A stretch of DNA of 64,000 bases from Anaerolineaceae bacterium (GTDB taxonomy: Bacteria; Chloroflexota; Anaerolineae; Anaerolineales; Anaerolineaceae), in assembly GCA_016841445.1 (NCBI GenBank), contig JAENZD010000001.1, positions 186,001 through 250,000 of the forward strand, given 5' to 3'. The notes beneath the pieces are model-generated. The model was not told the DNA's origin, ran no database searches, and saw only the letters and a list, made by a program, of their open reading frames with translations. Positions 1 to 8,765 of this stretch are shown here, piece by piece. Position numbers and translations under genes: made by a program. Every line of letters starts with the position of its first letter. Position 1 is the stretch's first letter.

Positions 1-1
1 A

Positions 2-133
2 GATGAATCGGATTTTAGGGCATGGTTTTGGGAACACCGCACACTTGATTTAGCGGTGCAGGTTGTGCTGATCTTTGCGGGCGCTCTGGGGATTGCAGCG
101 ATATTACCCATTGAGAAAGAGACCCATGACTGA
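2..133 (+). CDS. Membrane subunit of hydrogenase complex, 3' end only (NuoJ/MrpB-like)
   Basis: The open frame runs from the window edge to a TGA at 131-133 and encodes 43 residues: a short polar stretch, one hydrophobic helix (LDLAVQVVLIFAGALGIAAIL) and a charged tail. A helix of this kind next to a NuoK-like gene resembles the small NuoJ/MrpB-type subunits of complex I-like membrane modules, but the family cannot be fixed from a fragment. The next gene starts inside it (8-nt overlap), which supports one operon and translational coupling. The start codon lies outside the window. Confidence 0.55.
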   Translation, partial: DESDFRAWFWEHRTLDLAVQVVLIFAGALGIAAILPIEKETHD

Positions 134-437
134 ATTGGTGTTACCTGGCTGGATGATCACTTTCATCCATATTTGTATTCTTATTGTCTTCCTGGTTGGC
201 CTGTTATGTTTTTTTCTCCGGAAAAAATATATCAGACAGCTTTTTGGTTTGAAATTAATGCTCCAAAGTGTCAGCCTGGGCTTGATCCTGACTGGCTGGC
301 AAAGAAATGAAATGTTTTTAGCCCAGTCGATGATCATCTCCGCTTTGGTGCTTGAAGCAGTGGTGATTGGGTTAGCGTTGACAATGTTGATCCACATCAC
401 AAAACATGCAAAAGATGAAAAGGACATGGTGCAATAG
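126..437 (+). CDS. NuoK/HyfE/MrpC-like small membrane subunit
   Basis: This 103-residue protein has three hydrophobic helices (about residues 10-30, 40-58 and 65-92) and a short charged tail, the size and topology of NuoK and its hydrogenase or Mrp counterparts. I chose the ATG at 126, overlapping the upstream stop, over the longer frame that begins at 75, because the extra residues lie wholly within the upstream gene and are not membrane-like. In complex I-like machines NuoK-type subunits sit between the catalytic arm and the antiporter subunits and carry part of the proton path. Family assignment rests on size, topology and context. Confidence 0.65.
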   Translation: MTELVLPGWMITFIHICILIVFLVGLLCFFLRKKYIRQLFGLKLMLQSVSLGLILTGWQRNEMFLAQSMIISALVLEAVVIGLALTMLIHITKHAKDEKDMVQ

Positions 438-456
438 CCGGTCATGGAAACTGTTT

Positions 457-2133
457 ATGTTGCGTTTTAACCTGGTCAATTTACTCATTCTGACGATTTT
501 TATTTCCCCTTTGATAATTGGGTTATTGAGCTATTTAATGAAAGCCAGGATCACCTCACGATTATTGCTGAGTGAAGCCGGTTTTCTGATTGCAAACTTG
601 TTTGGTTTGCTCTTATTGGGTGAACATGAAATTACAACAGCACTGCGTTTCATGGGGGAAGTGGTCACTTTTAGTTTACAACCCAAACCTGTGTTATTAA
701 CAATTTCGGTATTGATCGTCTTTGCTATCCAGATCTGGCGCCTTCAGAGTAAAAAACCGCTGGTGGGCTATTTTAAGTTCATCATATTGAATATTGGAAT
801 ATCTTTTGGGTTCCTTGCGTTTATCAGCGGTCAATTTATGATCCGCTACATTGCATTAGATGTTGTGGGATTGATGGCCGCACTAACCGTTATCGATTGG
901 GGCAGGGGTAAGCAGTCTTTCAAGGATTTTGTCACGATATTCTTGATTTTAAGGCTTGGTGATCTCAGTCTTTTAGTATCAATATTACTGATCAATTCAT
1001 TTTCAGGGACACTGGATATAACCCGTATGATCGACTCTGTCAGCAGGATGCCAGCTTCAAGCCAAGCCATAGCAATTTTGGGCTTCCTCCTGGCGATTCT
1101 GATCAAAATTGGGGGCTGGCCGTTTGGATATTGGGTTCACCGTGCCAGGCAATCAGCAAAGGATGCCGCTTTCTGGCTGGCGGGTTTCCTGATGCCTGCC
1201 CTGGGTTACTATCTTCTTTACCGTGTTATACCGATAATCATGCTCAGACCCGCATACCAAATTTTAGTCATTATTGTTGGGATCATTGGGTTAGTCAACT
1301 GTATCGTGGTAGATGGCTTTGGCCTGGTCATGTTTGACCGGTTCAAATATGTTGGCGTGATCACTGGAAGTATTTTGTTGTGTACAACAGCAATGTTTGG
1401 GTCCCAGTCAATCATACTATTTATGGTTGGATTAATGATCTACCGCCTCTTGGTTTACCTGAATGAAGAAAAACGATTGGCAGTTCCAGGGTTCATCAAC
1501 CTGGCTTTCCCGTTAGTGTTTAATGGATTATTCTGGATTATCAATCCCGATGTTTTTTCTATCCGAACGGCTTTTCTCTGGATTCTATTAACCGGTTTAT
1601 GGATATTTGGAGATTGGATCATCAGCCGACGGAAGGGAAAAAAGCCAATCTTCGGCGGGGAATCAAGGATGTTTGAATTGCTTCCAGAGGAATCATCAGA
1701 TGTACTTGCTAAAGGTGCAGGGTGGTTGAACCAGCATATTGAAAAAGGTCTATCATCCCTTGCCTTTTCCGGTAGCTTACTGGTGGGCACAGCTCGCTGG
1801 GTGAATCGTAATATTGAAATCGGTCTTTTTTCTACAGGCATTTCACGTCTTGCAGGCTTTTTTGTGAAATTCGCCCGGTGGAACACTGAAAAGATTGAGA
1901 AACGGTTAGAAGAGGCCTGGACATGGATTGGAAAGGAACTTTTGTCTCTTTCCAAAGGCACTTTATCGATTGTTGAAGTTGAAGCATCTCAAAAAACCGA
2001 TGAATTGGTCGGTGACGCCCTTCAATCCCTTGAGAGTTATGAACAAAAGGTTCTTAAAAAAAGGATGCGCTGGGATTTGGTATGGATTCCGTTGTTGTTG
2101 ATTGGGATCTTGATATTCATGTTGGTGATTTAA
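457..2133 (+). CDS. Antiporter-like proton-pumping subunit (NuoL-like, divergent)
   Basis: The 558-residue protein has about a dozen membrane helices followed by a long amphipathic, charged C-terminal region (about 410-535) and one final helix, the architecture of NuoL with its lateral helix and last anchor. A lysine at 217 (ILIKIGGWPFGYW) matches the TM7 lysine of antiporter subunits. The usual TM5 glutamate appears to be an aspartate (D135 in IALDVVGLM). The ATG at 457 follows the previous stop by 19 nt; the longer frame from 406 would overlap that gene. Sequence divergence is clearly greater than in the two following antiporter subunits. Role in ion translocation is inferred. Confidence 0.7.
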   Translation: MLRFNLVNLLILTIFISPLIIGLLSYLMKARITSRLLLSEAGFLIANLFGLLLLGEHEITTALRFMGEVVTFSLQPKPVLLTISVLIVFAIQIWRLQSKKPLVGYFKFIILNIGISFGFLAFISGQFMIRYIALDVVGLMAALTVIDWGRGKQSFKDFVTIFLILRLGDLSLLVSILLINSFSGTLDITRMIDSVSRMPASSQAIAILGFLLAILIKIGGWPFGYWVHRARQSAKDAAFWLAGFLMPALGYYLLYRVIPIIMLRPAYQILVIIVGIIGLVNCIVVDGFGLVMFDRFKYVGVITGSILLCTTAMFGSQSIILFMVGLMIYRLLVYLNEEKRLAVPGFINLAFPLVFNGLFWIINPDVFSIRTAFLWILLTGLWIFGDWIISRRKGKKPIFGGESRMFELLPEESSDVLAKGAGWLNQHIEKGLSSLAFSGSLLVGTARWVNRNIEIGLFSTGISRLAGFFVKFARWNTEKIEKRLEEAWTWIGKELLSLSKGTLSIVEVEASQKTDELVGDALQSLESYEQKVLKKRMRWDLVWIPLLLIGILIFMLVI

Positions 2134-2148
2134 GGAGAGGATGCGCTA

Positions 2149-3624
2149 ATGGACATATTTCAAATTCTATTGCCCGGGATCACACTCATCCCCGTGATTG
2201 GCGTTGTGATCCTCCTGATCTGGCGAGGCGCAAAAAAAGTGCAGGCTGCAGAGGTCGGTATTGCCAGCGAAGGTTTGGCATTCATCATTGCACTGGTGCT
2301 GCTTTGGGCACTTAGAAAAAATGGAGAGGTTGTCTTTACGCTCTCCTGGATCCCAAACATGGCCATTTCTTTTCGATTGACCTTGAACTGGCTTTCCATA
2401 ACATTTTTACTCACGGAATTATTGGTCACTTTGGCTGCTATGATCTATTCGCTTGGAGAAAAAACTGGCGAAAAGATGAGCAACTTTTATTATGCTCTGT
2501 TGCTGCTCTTCAGCCTGGGCATGTCGGGTACAACCCTCGCCGAGGACGCGTTTGTTTTTTACATTTTTTGGGAATTAATGCTCCTAGCCTCCGTGTTATT
2601 GATCCTCATTTGGGGACATGGGAAAAACCGGGATAAGGTTGCGCTGAAATATTTCATCATCACCCATTTGGGCTCGCTGATGGTTTTGGTTTGCCTGATC
2701 ACGTTGTATGTCAATGTGGGTTCAGCGAACATTTCTACCTGGGTTGTGAAGGCGCAATCCCTTTCTCCGAACATGCAGGCATTTCTGATCTTGTTTTTCA
2801 TTATCGGGTTTTCTGTCAAAATGGCAATTTTCCCTCTGCATATTTGGCTGCCAGACGCACACACGGTTGCGCCGATGCCTGTCACGATCATTCTCGCTGC
2901 GGCAATGTTATCGATGGGGACCTATGGTATCCTGCGGTTTCCGTACGCATTATTTTCACTGGAAAGCATCATGCCCTTTGCCATTTGGATGATGATTGCC
3001 GGGTTGATTTCCGAAGTTTATGGCTCACTGATGGCACTGGCTGAAAATGATATTAAAAGGATCATTGCGTACAGTTCCGTCAGCCAGATGGGTTATATCC
3101 TGTTTGGCTTAGGTACCCTTACGTTACGAGGAATGCAGGGCTCGATCATGCATGTTGTTTATCATGCGATCGTTAAAGCCTTATTGTTTATGGTTGTGGG
3201 TATCATCATTAAACTTACTAACGAGAGAAATATCAAAAATATTGGTGGGTTAGCGGGCAAATACAAGGTTTTATGTGTGTGCGCTGCGATTGGTGCTTTG
3301 GGGATTTCGGGTATGCCCCCATTAGGCATTTTTAATTCCGAGTGGATGATTTTTGCTGGCGGTTTTGATTCCGGGATCTCGGTTGTGCTTACCGTATTAA
3401 CACTCATTGGCTCCTTATTAACCGTTGTTTATGCGCTTCGATTTTTTGGCATGGTTTTTCTTGGGAATATTAAAACTAAGACGCTCTCAGAAAAAGCACC
3501 ACGCGCTTTGCTGATCCCAACGGTTGCCGTTTCGGCATTTTTAATATTTGAGGGTTTGGTTCCCGGACCCCTTTTGTCGTGGGCGATGAAAGGCCTGGCG
3601 ATAATCTTTGGGGGTGACCTATAA
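2149..3624 (+). CDS. Antiporter-like proton-pumping subunit (NuoM/MrpD-like)
   Basis: The 491-residue polytopic protein belongs to the proton-conducting membrane transporter family shared by complex I, Mrp antiporters and group 4 hydrogenases. The conserved TM5 glutamate is present in YIFWELMLL, and the TM7 lysine with its proline-rich partner in FSVKMAIFPLHIWLPDAH. A second signature, RIIAYSSVSQMGYILFGLG, is typical of the TM10-11 region. It starts 15 nt after the NuoL-like gene and overlaps the next start by one base (TAATG). It should couple electron transfer in the hydrogenase arm to H+ or Na+ movement. Confidence 0.85.
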   Translation: MDIFQILLPGITLIPVIGVVILLIWRGAKKVQAAEVGIASEGLAFIIALVLLWALRKNGEVVFTLSWIPNMAISFRLTLNWLSITFLLTELLVTLAAMIYSLGEKTGEKMSNFYYALLLLFSLGMSGTTLAEDAFVFYIFWELMLLASVLLILIWGHGKNRDKVALKYFIITHLGSLMVLVCLITLYVNVGSANISTWVVKAQSLSPNMQAFLILFFIIGFSVKMAIFPLHIWLPDAHTVAPMPVTIILAAAMLSMGTYGILRFPYALFSLESIMPFAIWMMIAGLISEVYGSLMALAENDIKRIIAYSSVSQMGYILFGLGTLTLRGMQGSIMHVVYHAIVKALLFMVVGIIIKLTNERNIKNIGGLAGKYKVLCVCAAIGALGISGMPPLGIFNSEWMIFAGGFDSGISVVLTVLTLIGSLLTVVYALRFFGMVFLGNIKTKTLSEKAPRALLIPTVAVSAFLIFEGLVPGPLLSWAMKGLAIIFGGDL

Positions 3625-5111
3625 TGCGCGGATTGTTTATCATTATGCTGCCTGGTGCAATCCTGGCTGGTGGCGCATTTTTGGTTTACCTATTGGCGCG
3701 GCTTCTTCGCCTGAGTAATAAAGTTGAAGCGATCATCACTGTGATCATATTAGTCAGTACGTTGTTGACACTGGTATTCATCTATATCGATTTCCCATCC
3801 CTGGTGGATAACCCAGACGCCATTTTTGGGATGCGAGAAGCAGGAGGAATTGTTTACCAGGTTAATGCGCTGGGAATTTTCATCTTAATGGTCGGTGTGA
3901 TTATTGGGATCATGGTCACACTATATTCCGGTGAATACTTATCGAAAGACCCCCGTTTTTTACTGTATTATCCTTTGATCTTGCTGACCTTATCGGGGTT
4001 ATTTGGGATTTTCATGTCGAATAATTTGTTCAACATATTCCTGTTAACAGAATTTGTCACTGTGACGGCAAGTGCTTTAATTGCTTTCCGGTTTTACCAG
4101 GAGATCGCCATCAAAGCGGGATTCAAATACCTCATCATGAGCAGTATAGGCACGATGATGATGCTGTTGGGGATCTATTTTGTCTTCCGAAGTACAGGCT
4201 CAATGCATCTCTTTGAAACGCTGTCTGCACCCGATACCTATTCCCGGGTTGGCGCTGCAGCCTTCCTGTTGGGCTTCAGCCTTAAAGCAGGTGTTGTTCC
4301 GTTACATACCTGGGTGCCGGATGTATATGGCCACGCACCCAGTGCGATCAGCGGGCTGCTGGCAGGCGTGGTATCCAAAAGTATGCTGTTTCTAATGCCG
4401 GTCATTTGCCTGAGGCTTGGAATGTCCCGGATCGAATTAGGTGCCTACCTGATGGTGTTTGCCTGTCTTAACATGCTTGTCGGTGCCATCCGGATGTTGA
4501 GACAGCCGCTTCTCAGACGTTTTCTCTCGTTCTCTTCGATTGGGCAGACAGGTTATCTTATGTTTGGATTGGGGATAGGGCTTTACTATGGGCTGGATCA
4601 GGCTATTGCCGCTGCCTTGTTCTTATTTTTGATCATTGCTGTCATGAAATCCCTGGCTTTTTTATCAGCAGGAATCTACGAATTTTATTATGGCACTCAA
4701 AATGTTGATCATCTGAGCGGAATTGGTTTGATCATGAAAATCCCCGGTATTGCCACCAGTATCGCCTTAGCAGGATTGGCAGGGATCCCACTCCTAGCTG
4801 GTTTTACAGGAAAATGGCTGATTTTTTCTGCAGCCTTTGCAGCTGGAGATATTTTTGCAAACATTTGCCTTGTTATATTTTTGATCAGTTCGGTGATCAG
4901 TTTGGGTGGATACCTGCCTGCCATTGTTAAACAATATCTGCCTACAGAAGACAGTTTATTTTCAGGCAGCCTGGATAGAAACAAAACCAGGCAATCGAAA
5001 TGGATGTTAATCCCTATCATAAGTTTATCAATATTGGTTGTCATCATAGGCCTTTTTCCTGCGCCCTGGCTGAACCTGGTCGCTTATATCGTTGAATGGA
5101 TAAGGATTTGA
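3624..5111 (+). CDS. Antiporter-like proton-pumping subunit (NuoN/M-like)
   Basis: The 495-residue polytopic protein is the third antiporter-type subunit of the operon. It keeps the key glutamate (NIFLLTEFVTVTASALIAF) and the TM7 lysine (GFSLKAGVVPLHTWVPDVY), plus a typical late motif (FLSFSSIGQTGYLMFGLG). Three such subunits in one hydrogenase operon suggest a large membrane arm comparable to Hyf-type hydrogenases or complex I. Its ATG shares a base with the upstream stop, and its own 3' end overlaps the next gene by 16 nt, so the genes are probably translationally coupled. The exact ion cannot be told from the sequence. Confidence 0.85.
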   Translation: MRGLFIIMLPGAILAGGAFLVYLLARLLRLSNKVEAIITVIILVSTLLTLVFIYIDFPSLVDNPDAIFGMREAGGIVYQVNALGIFILMVGVIIGIMVTLYSGEYLSKDPRFLLYYPLILLTLSGLFGIFMSNNLFNIFLLTEFVTVTASALIAFRFYQEIAIKAGFKYLIMSSIGTMMMLLGIYFVFRSTGSMHLFETLSAPDTYSRVGAAAFLLGFSLKAGVVPLHTWVPDVYGHAPSAISGLLAGVVSKSMLFLMPVICLRLGMSRIELGAYLMVFACLNMLVGAIRMLRQPLLRRFLSFSSIGQTGYLMFGLGIGLYYGLDQAIAAALFLFLIIAVMKSLAFLSAGIYEFYYGTQNVDHLSGIGLIMKIPGIATSIALAGLAGIPLLAGFTGKWLIFSAAFAAGDIFANICLVIFLISSVISLGGYLPAIVKQYLPTEDSLFSGSLDRNKTRQSKWMLIPIISLSILVVIIGLFPAPWLNLVAYIVEWIRI

Positions 5112-5440
5112 TCCTGAAACTTCTGATCAGTCCGCCTGTTGCTTTTATTGTATTCATGGTGTTGTTGACTCTTGGATATATTTTTATACGGAAGCGAGCA
5201 GCAAAGGGTCTTGACCACCCCGAAAAGTATTTACCTTATTCTGGCGGCCAAAATATCCCGCCCGTTGAGGTGCGCTTATCTTATGAGGCGTTTTTCAGGA
5301 TAAGCCTGCTGTTTGGGATCGCACATGTTGCTGTTTTAGTATTAGCCACACTGTCTCTTGGGAAGGGATTGCATTGGCCCGGATTATTATTTTTAGCAGG
5401 GATTTCGATCAGTGCGCTTGTCCTTTCAAGGACAAAGTAG
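5096..5440 (+). CDS. NuoA-like membrane subunit
   Basis: This 114-residue protein has three predicted helices with a hydrophilic loop after the first (YLPYSGGQNIPPVEVRLSYEA), which recalls the YECG-x-P loop and following helix of NuoA, although the acidic residues of NuoA helix 2 are not conserved. Position between the antiporter genes and the NuoB-like subunit fits a subunit that packs against the NuoH-like anchor. It overlaps the upstream gene by 16 nt and is separated from the next by 30 nt. The NuoA link is an inference from loop, length and context. Confidence 0.55.
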   Translation: MDKDLILKLLISPPVAFIVFMVLLTLGYIFIRKRAAKGLDHPEKYLPYSGGQNIPPVEVRLSYEAFFRISLLFGIAHVAVLVLATLSLGKGLHWPGLLFLAGISISALVLSRTK

Positions 5441-5470
5441 ATATTAAATGAGATCTAGGAATAGATAACC

Positions 5471-5947
5471 ATGATAAATAATTTGATCAAAAAAGCTTAT
5501 CAATGGGCACAGAAAAAATCATTATGGGTCATCCATTTCAACAGCGGAAGCTGCAATGGCTGCGATATTGAGATCCTGGACCTGTTAACACCCCGTTATG
5601 ATGTTGAACGGTTGGGGATCGTGGTTGAAGCTTCTCCACGCCACGCTGATGTTTTGTTGGTGACCGGACCGGTCACCCGGCAGGCGAAAGACGGACTGTG
5701 GCAGATCTATTCGCAAATGCCATCCCCAAAATGGGTGGTTGCAGTTGGCAGCTGCAGCAGCACTGGTGGGATTTTTGCCAACAGTGATACTGTTTTGGGT
5801 GGGGTGGACAAGATCCTGCCGGTGGATGTGTATATCCCTGGCTGCCCCTGTCGACCGGAGGCAGTTATCAATGGCTTGTTAAAACTTCAAGAAAGGATAT
5901 CAATTAATGGTGATGATCGACCAGAAAACTTTGCAAAAAGAGATTAA
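5471..5947 (+). CDS. Group 4 [NiFe] hydrogenase small subunit (NuoB-like)
   Basis: The 158-residue soluble protein carries all four ligands of the proximal [4Fe-4S] cluster: C28 and C31 (SCNGCD), C95 (GSCSSTGG) and C125 (PGCPCRP). This matches the NuoB/HyfI/EchC family, in which the cluster passes electrons between the NuoI-like ferredoxin and the active site. There is no twin-arginine signal, as expected for the cytoplasmic group 4 enzymes. A modest ribosome site precedes the ATG. The 3' end overlaps the NuoC-like gene by 41 nt, so the two are very likely co-translated. Confidence 0.9.
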   Translation: MINNLIKKAYQWAQKKSLWVIHFNSGSCNGCDIEILDLLTPRYDVERLGIVVEASPRHADVLLVTGPVTRQAKDGLWQIYSQMPSPKWVVAVGSCSSTGGIFANSDTVLGGVDKILPVDVYIPGCPCRPEAVINGLLKLQERISINGDDRPENFAKRD

Positions 5948-6338
5948 TAACGTCATTGATAGCGATTTTGAAATATATCCTGGTATCCAGGGTGACCATA
6001 CGATTTGCATTCCATCAGTACAGTTGAAAAACGTTATCGTAATGATGATGGACAAGTTTGATTGCAGACACCTTTCGGGGATCACGGCTCAAATTAGATC
6101 TGAGAATCAGGATGTTATTGAAGTGCTGTATCATTTTTGGATTGGCAGCAGCTTTTCATTAATGATAAAGCTTCCAAAACATGCGCCGAAGTTAGCAGAG
6201 ATTACTTCCATTTTGCCCGGTGCTGACTTTTACGAACGAGAGGTTGCAGAAATGTTTGGCGTTGAATTTATTGGGCGGGAAGAAATACCGCCCCTATTGC
6301 TTCCGGACGATTGGGATCAGGGTCCACCCTTTATTTAA
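5907..6338 (+). CDS. NuoC-like hydrogenase subunit (HycE N-domain type)
   Basis: The 143-residue protein has the 30-kDa-subunit core: a strand-helix fold with the motif PGADFYEREVAEMFGVEFIG, corresponding to the conserved YDREVYDMFG segment of NuoC, and a final LLLPDDW. In complex I and group 4 hydrogenases this subunit holds the NuoB- and NuoD-like subunits together. In Hyc/Hyf enzymes it is fused to the large subunit, whereas here it is separate as in Ech and Mbh. The start at 5907 lies within the previous gene; a second ATG two codons later is equally possible. Confidence 0.88.
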   Translation: MVMIDQKTLQKEINNVIDSDFEIYPGIQGDHTICIPSVQLKNVIVMMMDKFDCRHLSGITAQIRSENQDVIEVLYHFWIGSSFSLMIKLPKHAPKLAEITSILPGADFYEREVAEMFGVEFIGREEIPPLLLPDDWDQGPPFI

Positions 6339-6351
6339 AGTGAGGTCAGTC

Positions 6352-7434
6352 ATGAATAAAATTTCGATCCCGATCGGTCCGCAGCACCCGCTTTTAAAGG
6401 AACCCTTAACCATGAATATCGATATTTCGGGTGAGAGGGTTCTTGGAGGGACATTGCGGCTGGGATACGTCCACCGTGGTATTGAAAGGCTTGCACAGCA
6501 AAAAACCTACGTCCAAAATGTGCACCTGATCGAGCGTATTTGCGGGATCTGTTCCCATGTTCATACGACGACTTTCTGCCACGCCGTTGAAACGCTGTTG
6601 GGTATTGATGTACCAATCCGTGCGCAATATATCCGTGCGTTAATGTGCGAGCTAGAGCGCGTTCACAGCCATTTATTGTGGTTGGGGATCATTGCCAAAC
6701 ATGTTGGTCTGGATACCATTTTTATGCATACCTGGCATGATCGAGAACTGGCATTGGATATTATGGAAGAAGTTTCCGGCGGGCGTGTTTCACATGCTGC
6801 CAACCAGATCGGCGGTGTGCGGTTTGACCTGAGCCAGGAGCAAGAAGCAATGATCCGCAAGACCGTTAACGATTTATCTGATAAAGCGAATACTTTGATG
6901 GATGTGATTGAAAATGAGCCAGTACTTCAGGCAAGGACAAAAGGTGTTGCACCGCTTTCTGCCGAAACGATCAAGAATTACTGCGTGGTCGGGCCGGTCG
7001 CAAGGGCATCAGGTGTGGATGTCGATATGCGCCGTGATCATCCCCCGCCGCCTTATGACCGGCTGACTTTCAACGTGATCACACGCCAAGATGGTGACGC
7101 CTGGGCAAGGACAGTCGTTCGGGCGGAAGAAACGCGTGAAACCCTGAAATTATGCCACACGATCCTGGATGAAATGCCCGACGGTCCGGTATCTGTGCGT
7201 GCACCTCGAAAAGTACCGGAAGGTGAAGTTGTTGTGAGATCAGAAGCCCCGCGTGGTGAGCTGCTTTATTACTTGCGTAGTGATGGCAGCGAAAACCCTG
7301 CGAGACTGAAAGTCAGGACGCCAACCTTACCAGCCCTGAACTTGATACCAAAACAGTTGTCAGCTATTCATGTTGCCGATATTCCAGTCGTGATGGCTGG
7401 TGTTGATCTGTGTATCGCTTGTGCAGATCGATGA
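6352..7434 (+). CDS. Group 4 [NiFe] hydrogenase large subunit (catalytic, NuoD-like)
   Basis: This 360-residue catalytic subunit has both nickel-binding pairs: C64 and C67 in ERICGICSHVHTT and C354 and C357 in the extreme C-terminus (DLCIACADR). Retention of all four cysteines separates it from complex I NuoD and from cysteine-less hydrogenase-related complexes. The protein ends three residues after the last cysteine, so no C-terminal peptide needs to be removed, as in CooH/EchE-type enzymes. The usual proline of the DPCxxC motif is leucine here. The ATG at 6352 begins the conserved GPQHP segment; the longer frame from 6220 runs through the NuoC-like gene. No hyp maturation genes are in the window. 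Confidence 0.9.
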   Translation: MNKISIPIGPQHPLLKEPLTMNIDISGERVLGGTLRLGYVHRGIERLAQQKTYVQNVHLIERICGICSHVHTTTFCHAVETLLGIDVPIRAQYIRALMCELERVHSHLLWLGIIAKHVGLDTIFMHTWHDRELALDIMEEVSGGRVSHAANQIGGVRFDLSQEQEAMIRKTVNDLSDKANTLMDVIENEPVLQARTKGVAPLSAETIKNYCVVGPVARASGVDVDMRRDHPPPPYDRLTFNVITRQDGDAWARTVVRAEETRETLKLCHTILDEMPDGPVSVRAPRKVPEGEVVVRSEAPRGELLYYLRSDGSENPARLKVRTPTLPALNLIPKQLSAIHVADIPVVMAGVDLCIACADR

Positions 7435-7447
7435 GGAGCATTTATCT

Positions 7448-8374
7448 GTGATATCTGGTTTGTTCTACCTTTTACTCTTTCCCGGTCTGCTGTTCCAGGT
7501 GATTTGTAGCTTGTTCTTCGAGTGGCTGGACCGGAAATTATTGGCCCGTTTCCAGAGGCGGGTCGGTCCTCCCTGGTTTCAGCCTTTGGCGGACTTGATA
7601 AAGCTATTCAGCAAAGAAGATCTTTTGCCGGAAGGTGCCAATGATCTGGTTGCCACGCTTTTACCGCTAATTTCATTGAGTGCTGTGCTGACAGCGGGTT
7701 TGTACATCCCCATTGCCGGGTTCACACCGTTTTCATTTGAAGGCGACCTGATTGTGATCCTGTTCTTAATGAGCGTACCCACGCTCGCCTATTACCTGGC
7801 TGGGGTTGTCTCGGTTGGTGTTTACAGCATATTAGGGGGCAGCCGCTCTTTGCTGCAGTTCTTTTCATACGAGGTACCGCTTCTGATCGCCCTCAGCGGT
7901 CCGGCGATCATGTCAGGGTCCTGGTCTGTCGAACAGATCATGATTTCTCAGGGTTCAATGGGACCTTTCATTTTGTTCCAACCCGTTGGCTTTGTTCTGG
8001 CGGTTGTAGGTTTGATCGGGAAGCTCAAACGTGATCCCCTGGATATTCCTAAAGCAAAATCTGAAGTGGTGGGCGGTCCGCTGACGGAATTTACAGGGGC
8101 AAAGATGGGTCTCTGGCATCTTGTGATGAACATCCAGGCGGTTTTAGGGATATTCTTATTGACGAATCTGTATTTGGGATGGACCAAAACTTTCAATCCA
8201 CTGGTTGCAGTTGTTGTGTTTATCATCGAGTTTCTGGTGCTGGTGGTGATATTGAGTGGGGCGAGTGCGATCTATGCGCGCTTAAGGATAGATCAGCTTG
8301 CTGGGTTAGGGTGGCGGATTCTTGTTCCGCTGAGTTTACTACAAATTGGTTTTGTCATCCTGATGGGTATTTAA
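7448..8374 (+). CDS. NuoH-like membrane anchor subunit
   Basis: The 308-residue, roughly eight-helix protein matches the NuoH/HyfC/EchB family. It contains the signature FEWLDRKLLARFQRRVGPPWFQPLAD in the first cytoplasmic loop and the acidic, Pro-rich loop near DIPKAKSEVVGG..TEFTGAK that contacts the catalytic arm. I prefer the GTG at 7448, preceded nine bases upstream by a strong GAGGAG at 7433-7438, over the ATG at 7400 inside the large-subunit gene. This subunit anchors the hydrogenase module and starts the coupling pathway to the antiporter subunits. Confidence 0.88.
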   Translation: MISGLFYLLLFPGLLFQVICSLFFEWLDRKLLARFQRRVGPPWFQPLADLIKLFSKEDLLPEGANDLVATLLPLISLSAVLTAGLYIPIAGFTPFSFEGDLIVILFLMSVPTLAYYLAGVVSVGVYSILGGSRSLLQFFSYEVPLLIALSGPAIMSGSWSVEQIMISQGSMGPFILFQPVGFVLAVVGLIGKLKRDPLDIPKAKSEVVGGPLTEFTGAKMGLWHLVMNIQAVLGIFLLTNLYLGWTKTFNPLVAVVVFIIEFLVLVVILSGASAIYARLRIDQLAGLGWRILVPLSLLQIGFVILMGI

Positions 8375-8397
8375 TAAATTAAAATTCAAAGGATTTT

Positions 8398-8751
8398 ATG
8401 AGTATTTTAAAAGCAGTGATTAATGCATTCAGAAAAACACCCGATACCGTGAAATACCCTTATGGACCTTTAGTGATTCCAAAGGGATTCCGGGGGGCGA
8501 TTGTAATTGACACTGAAAAGTGCTCAGGCTGCGGTTTGTGTGTGCGGGATTGCCCGGCGGCAGGGCTGGAACTCATCAAGGAATCTCGCCAGGATTATCA
8601 ACTGATCCATTACCCGGCACGCTGTGCTTACTGCGGCCAATGTGAAGATAGCTGTGCACGGGGGGCAATCTCTCATTCGAACGATCTTGTCGAACCCACG
8701 TATGATTCCGATGAGTGGGTTGTGGTATTAAAGCACCAATCTGGCGATTAA
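8398..8751 (+). CDS. NuoI/HyfH-like 2x[4Fe-4S] ferredoxin subunit
   Basis: The 117-residue protein has two canonical [4Fe-4S] motifs: CSGCGLCVRDCP at about residue 41 and CAYCGQCEDSCA at about residue 79. It matches the NuoI/HyfH/EchF subunit that takes electrons from a soluble donor, probably reduced ferredoxin, and passes them to the NuoB-like subunit. It is the last gene of the hydrogenase operon and is followed by an intrinsic terminator. No formate dehydrogenase or CO dehydrogenase gene adjoins the operon inside the window, so the electron donor is not shown by context. Confidence 0.9.
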   Translation: MSILKAVINAFRKTPDTVKYPYGPLVIPKGFRGAIVIDTEKCSGCGLCVRDCPAAGLELIKESRQDYQLIHYPARCAYCGQCEDSCARGAISHSNDLVEPTYDSDEWVVVLKHQSGD

Positions 8752-8765
8752 AACCGTAAATGAAT

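Noticed and set aside
6220-6351. Upstream extension of the hydrogenase large-subunit frame
   Set aside because: It overlaps the NuoC-like gene entirely, and the conserved GPQHP start region begins only after the ATG at 6352.
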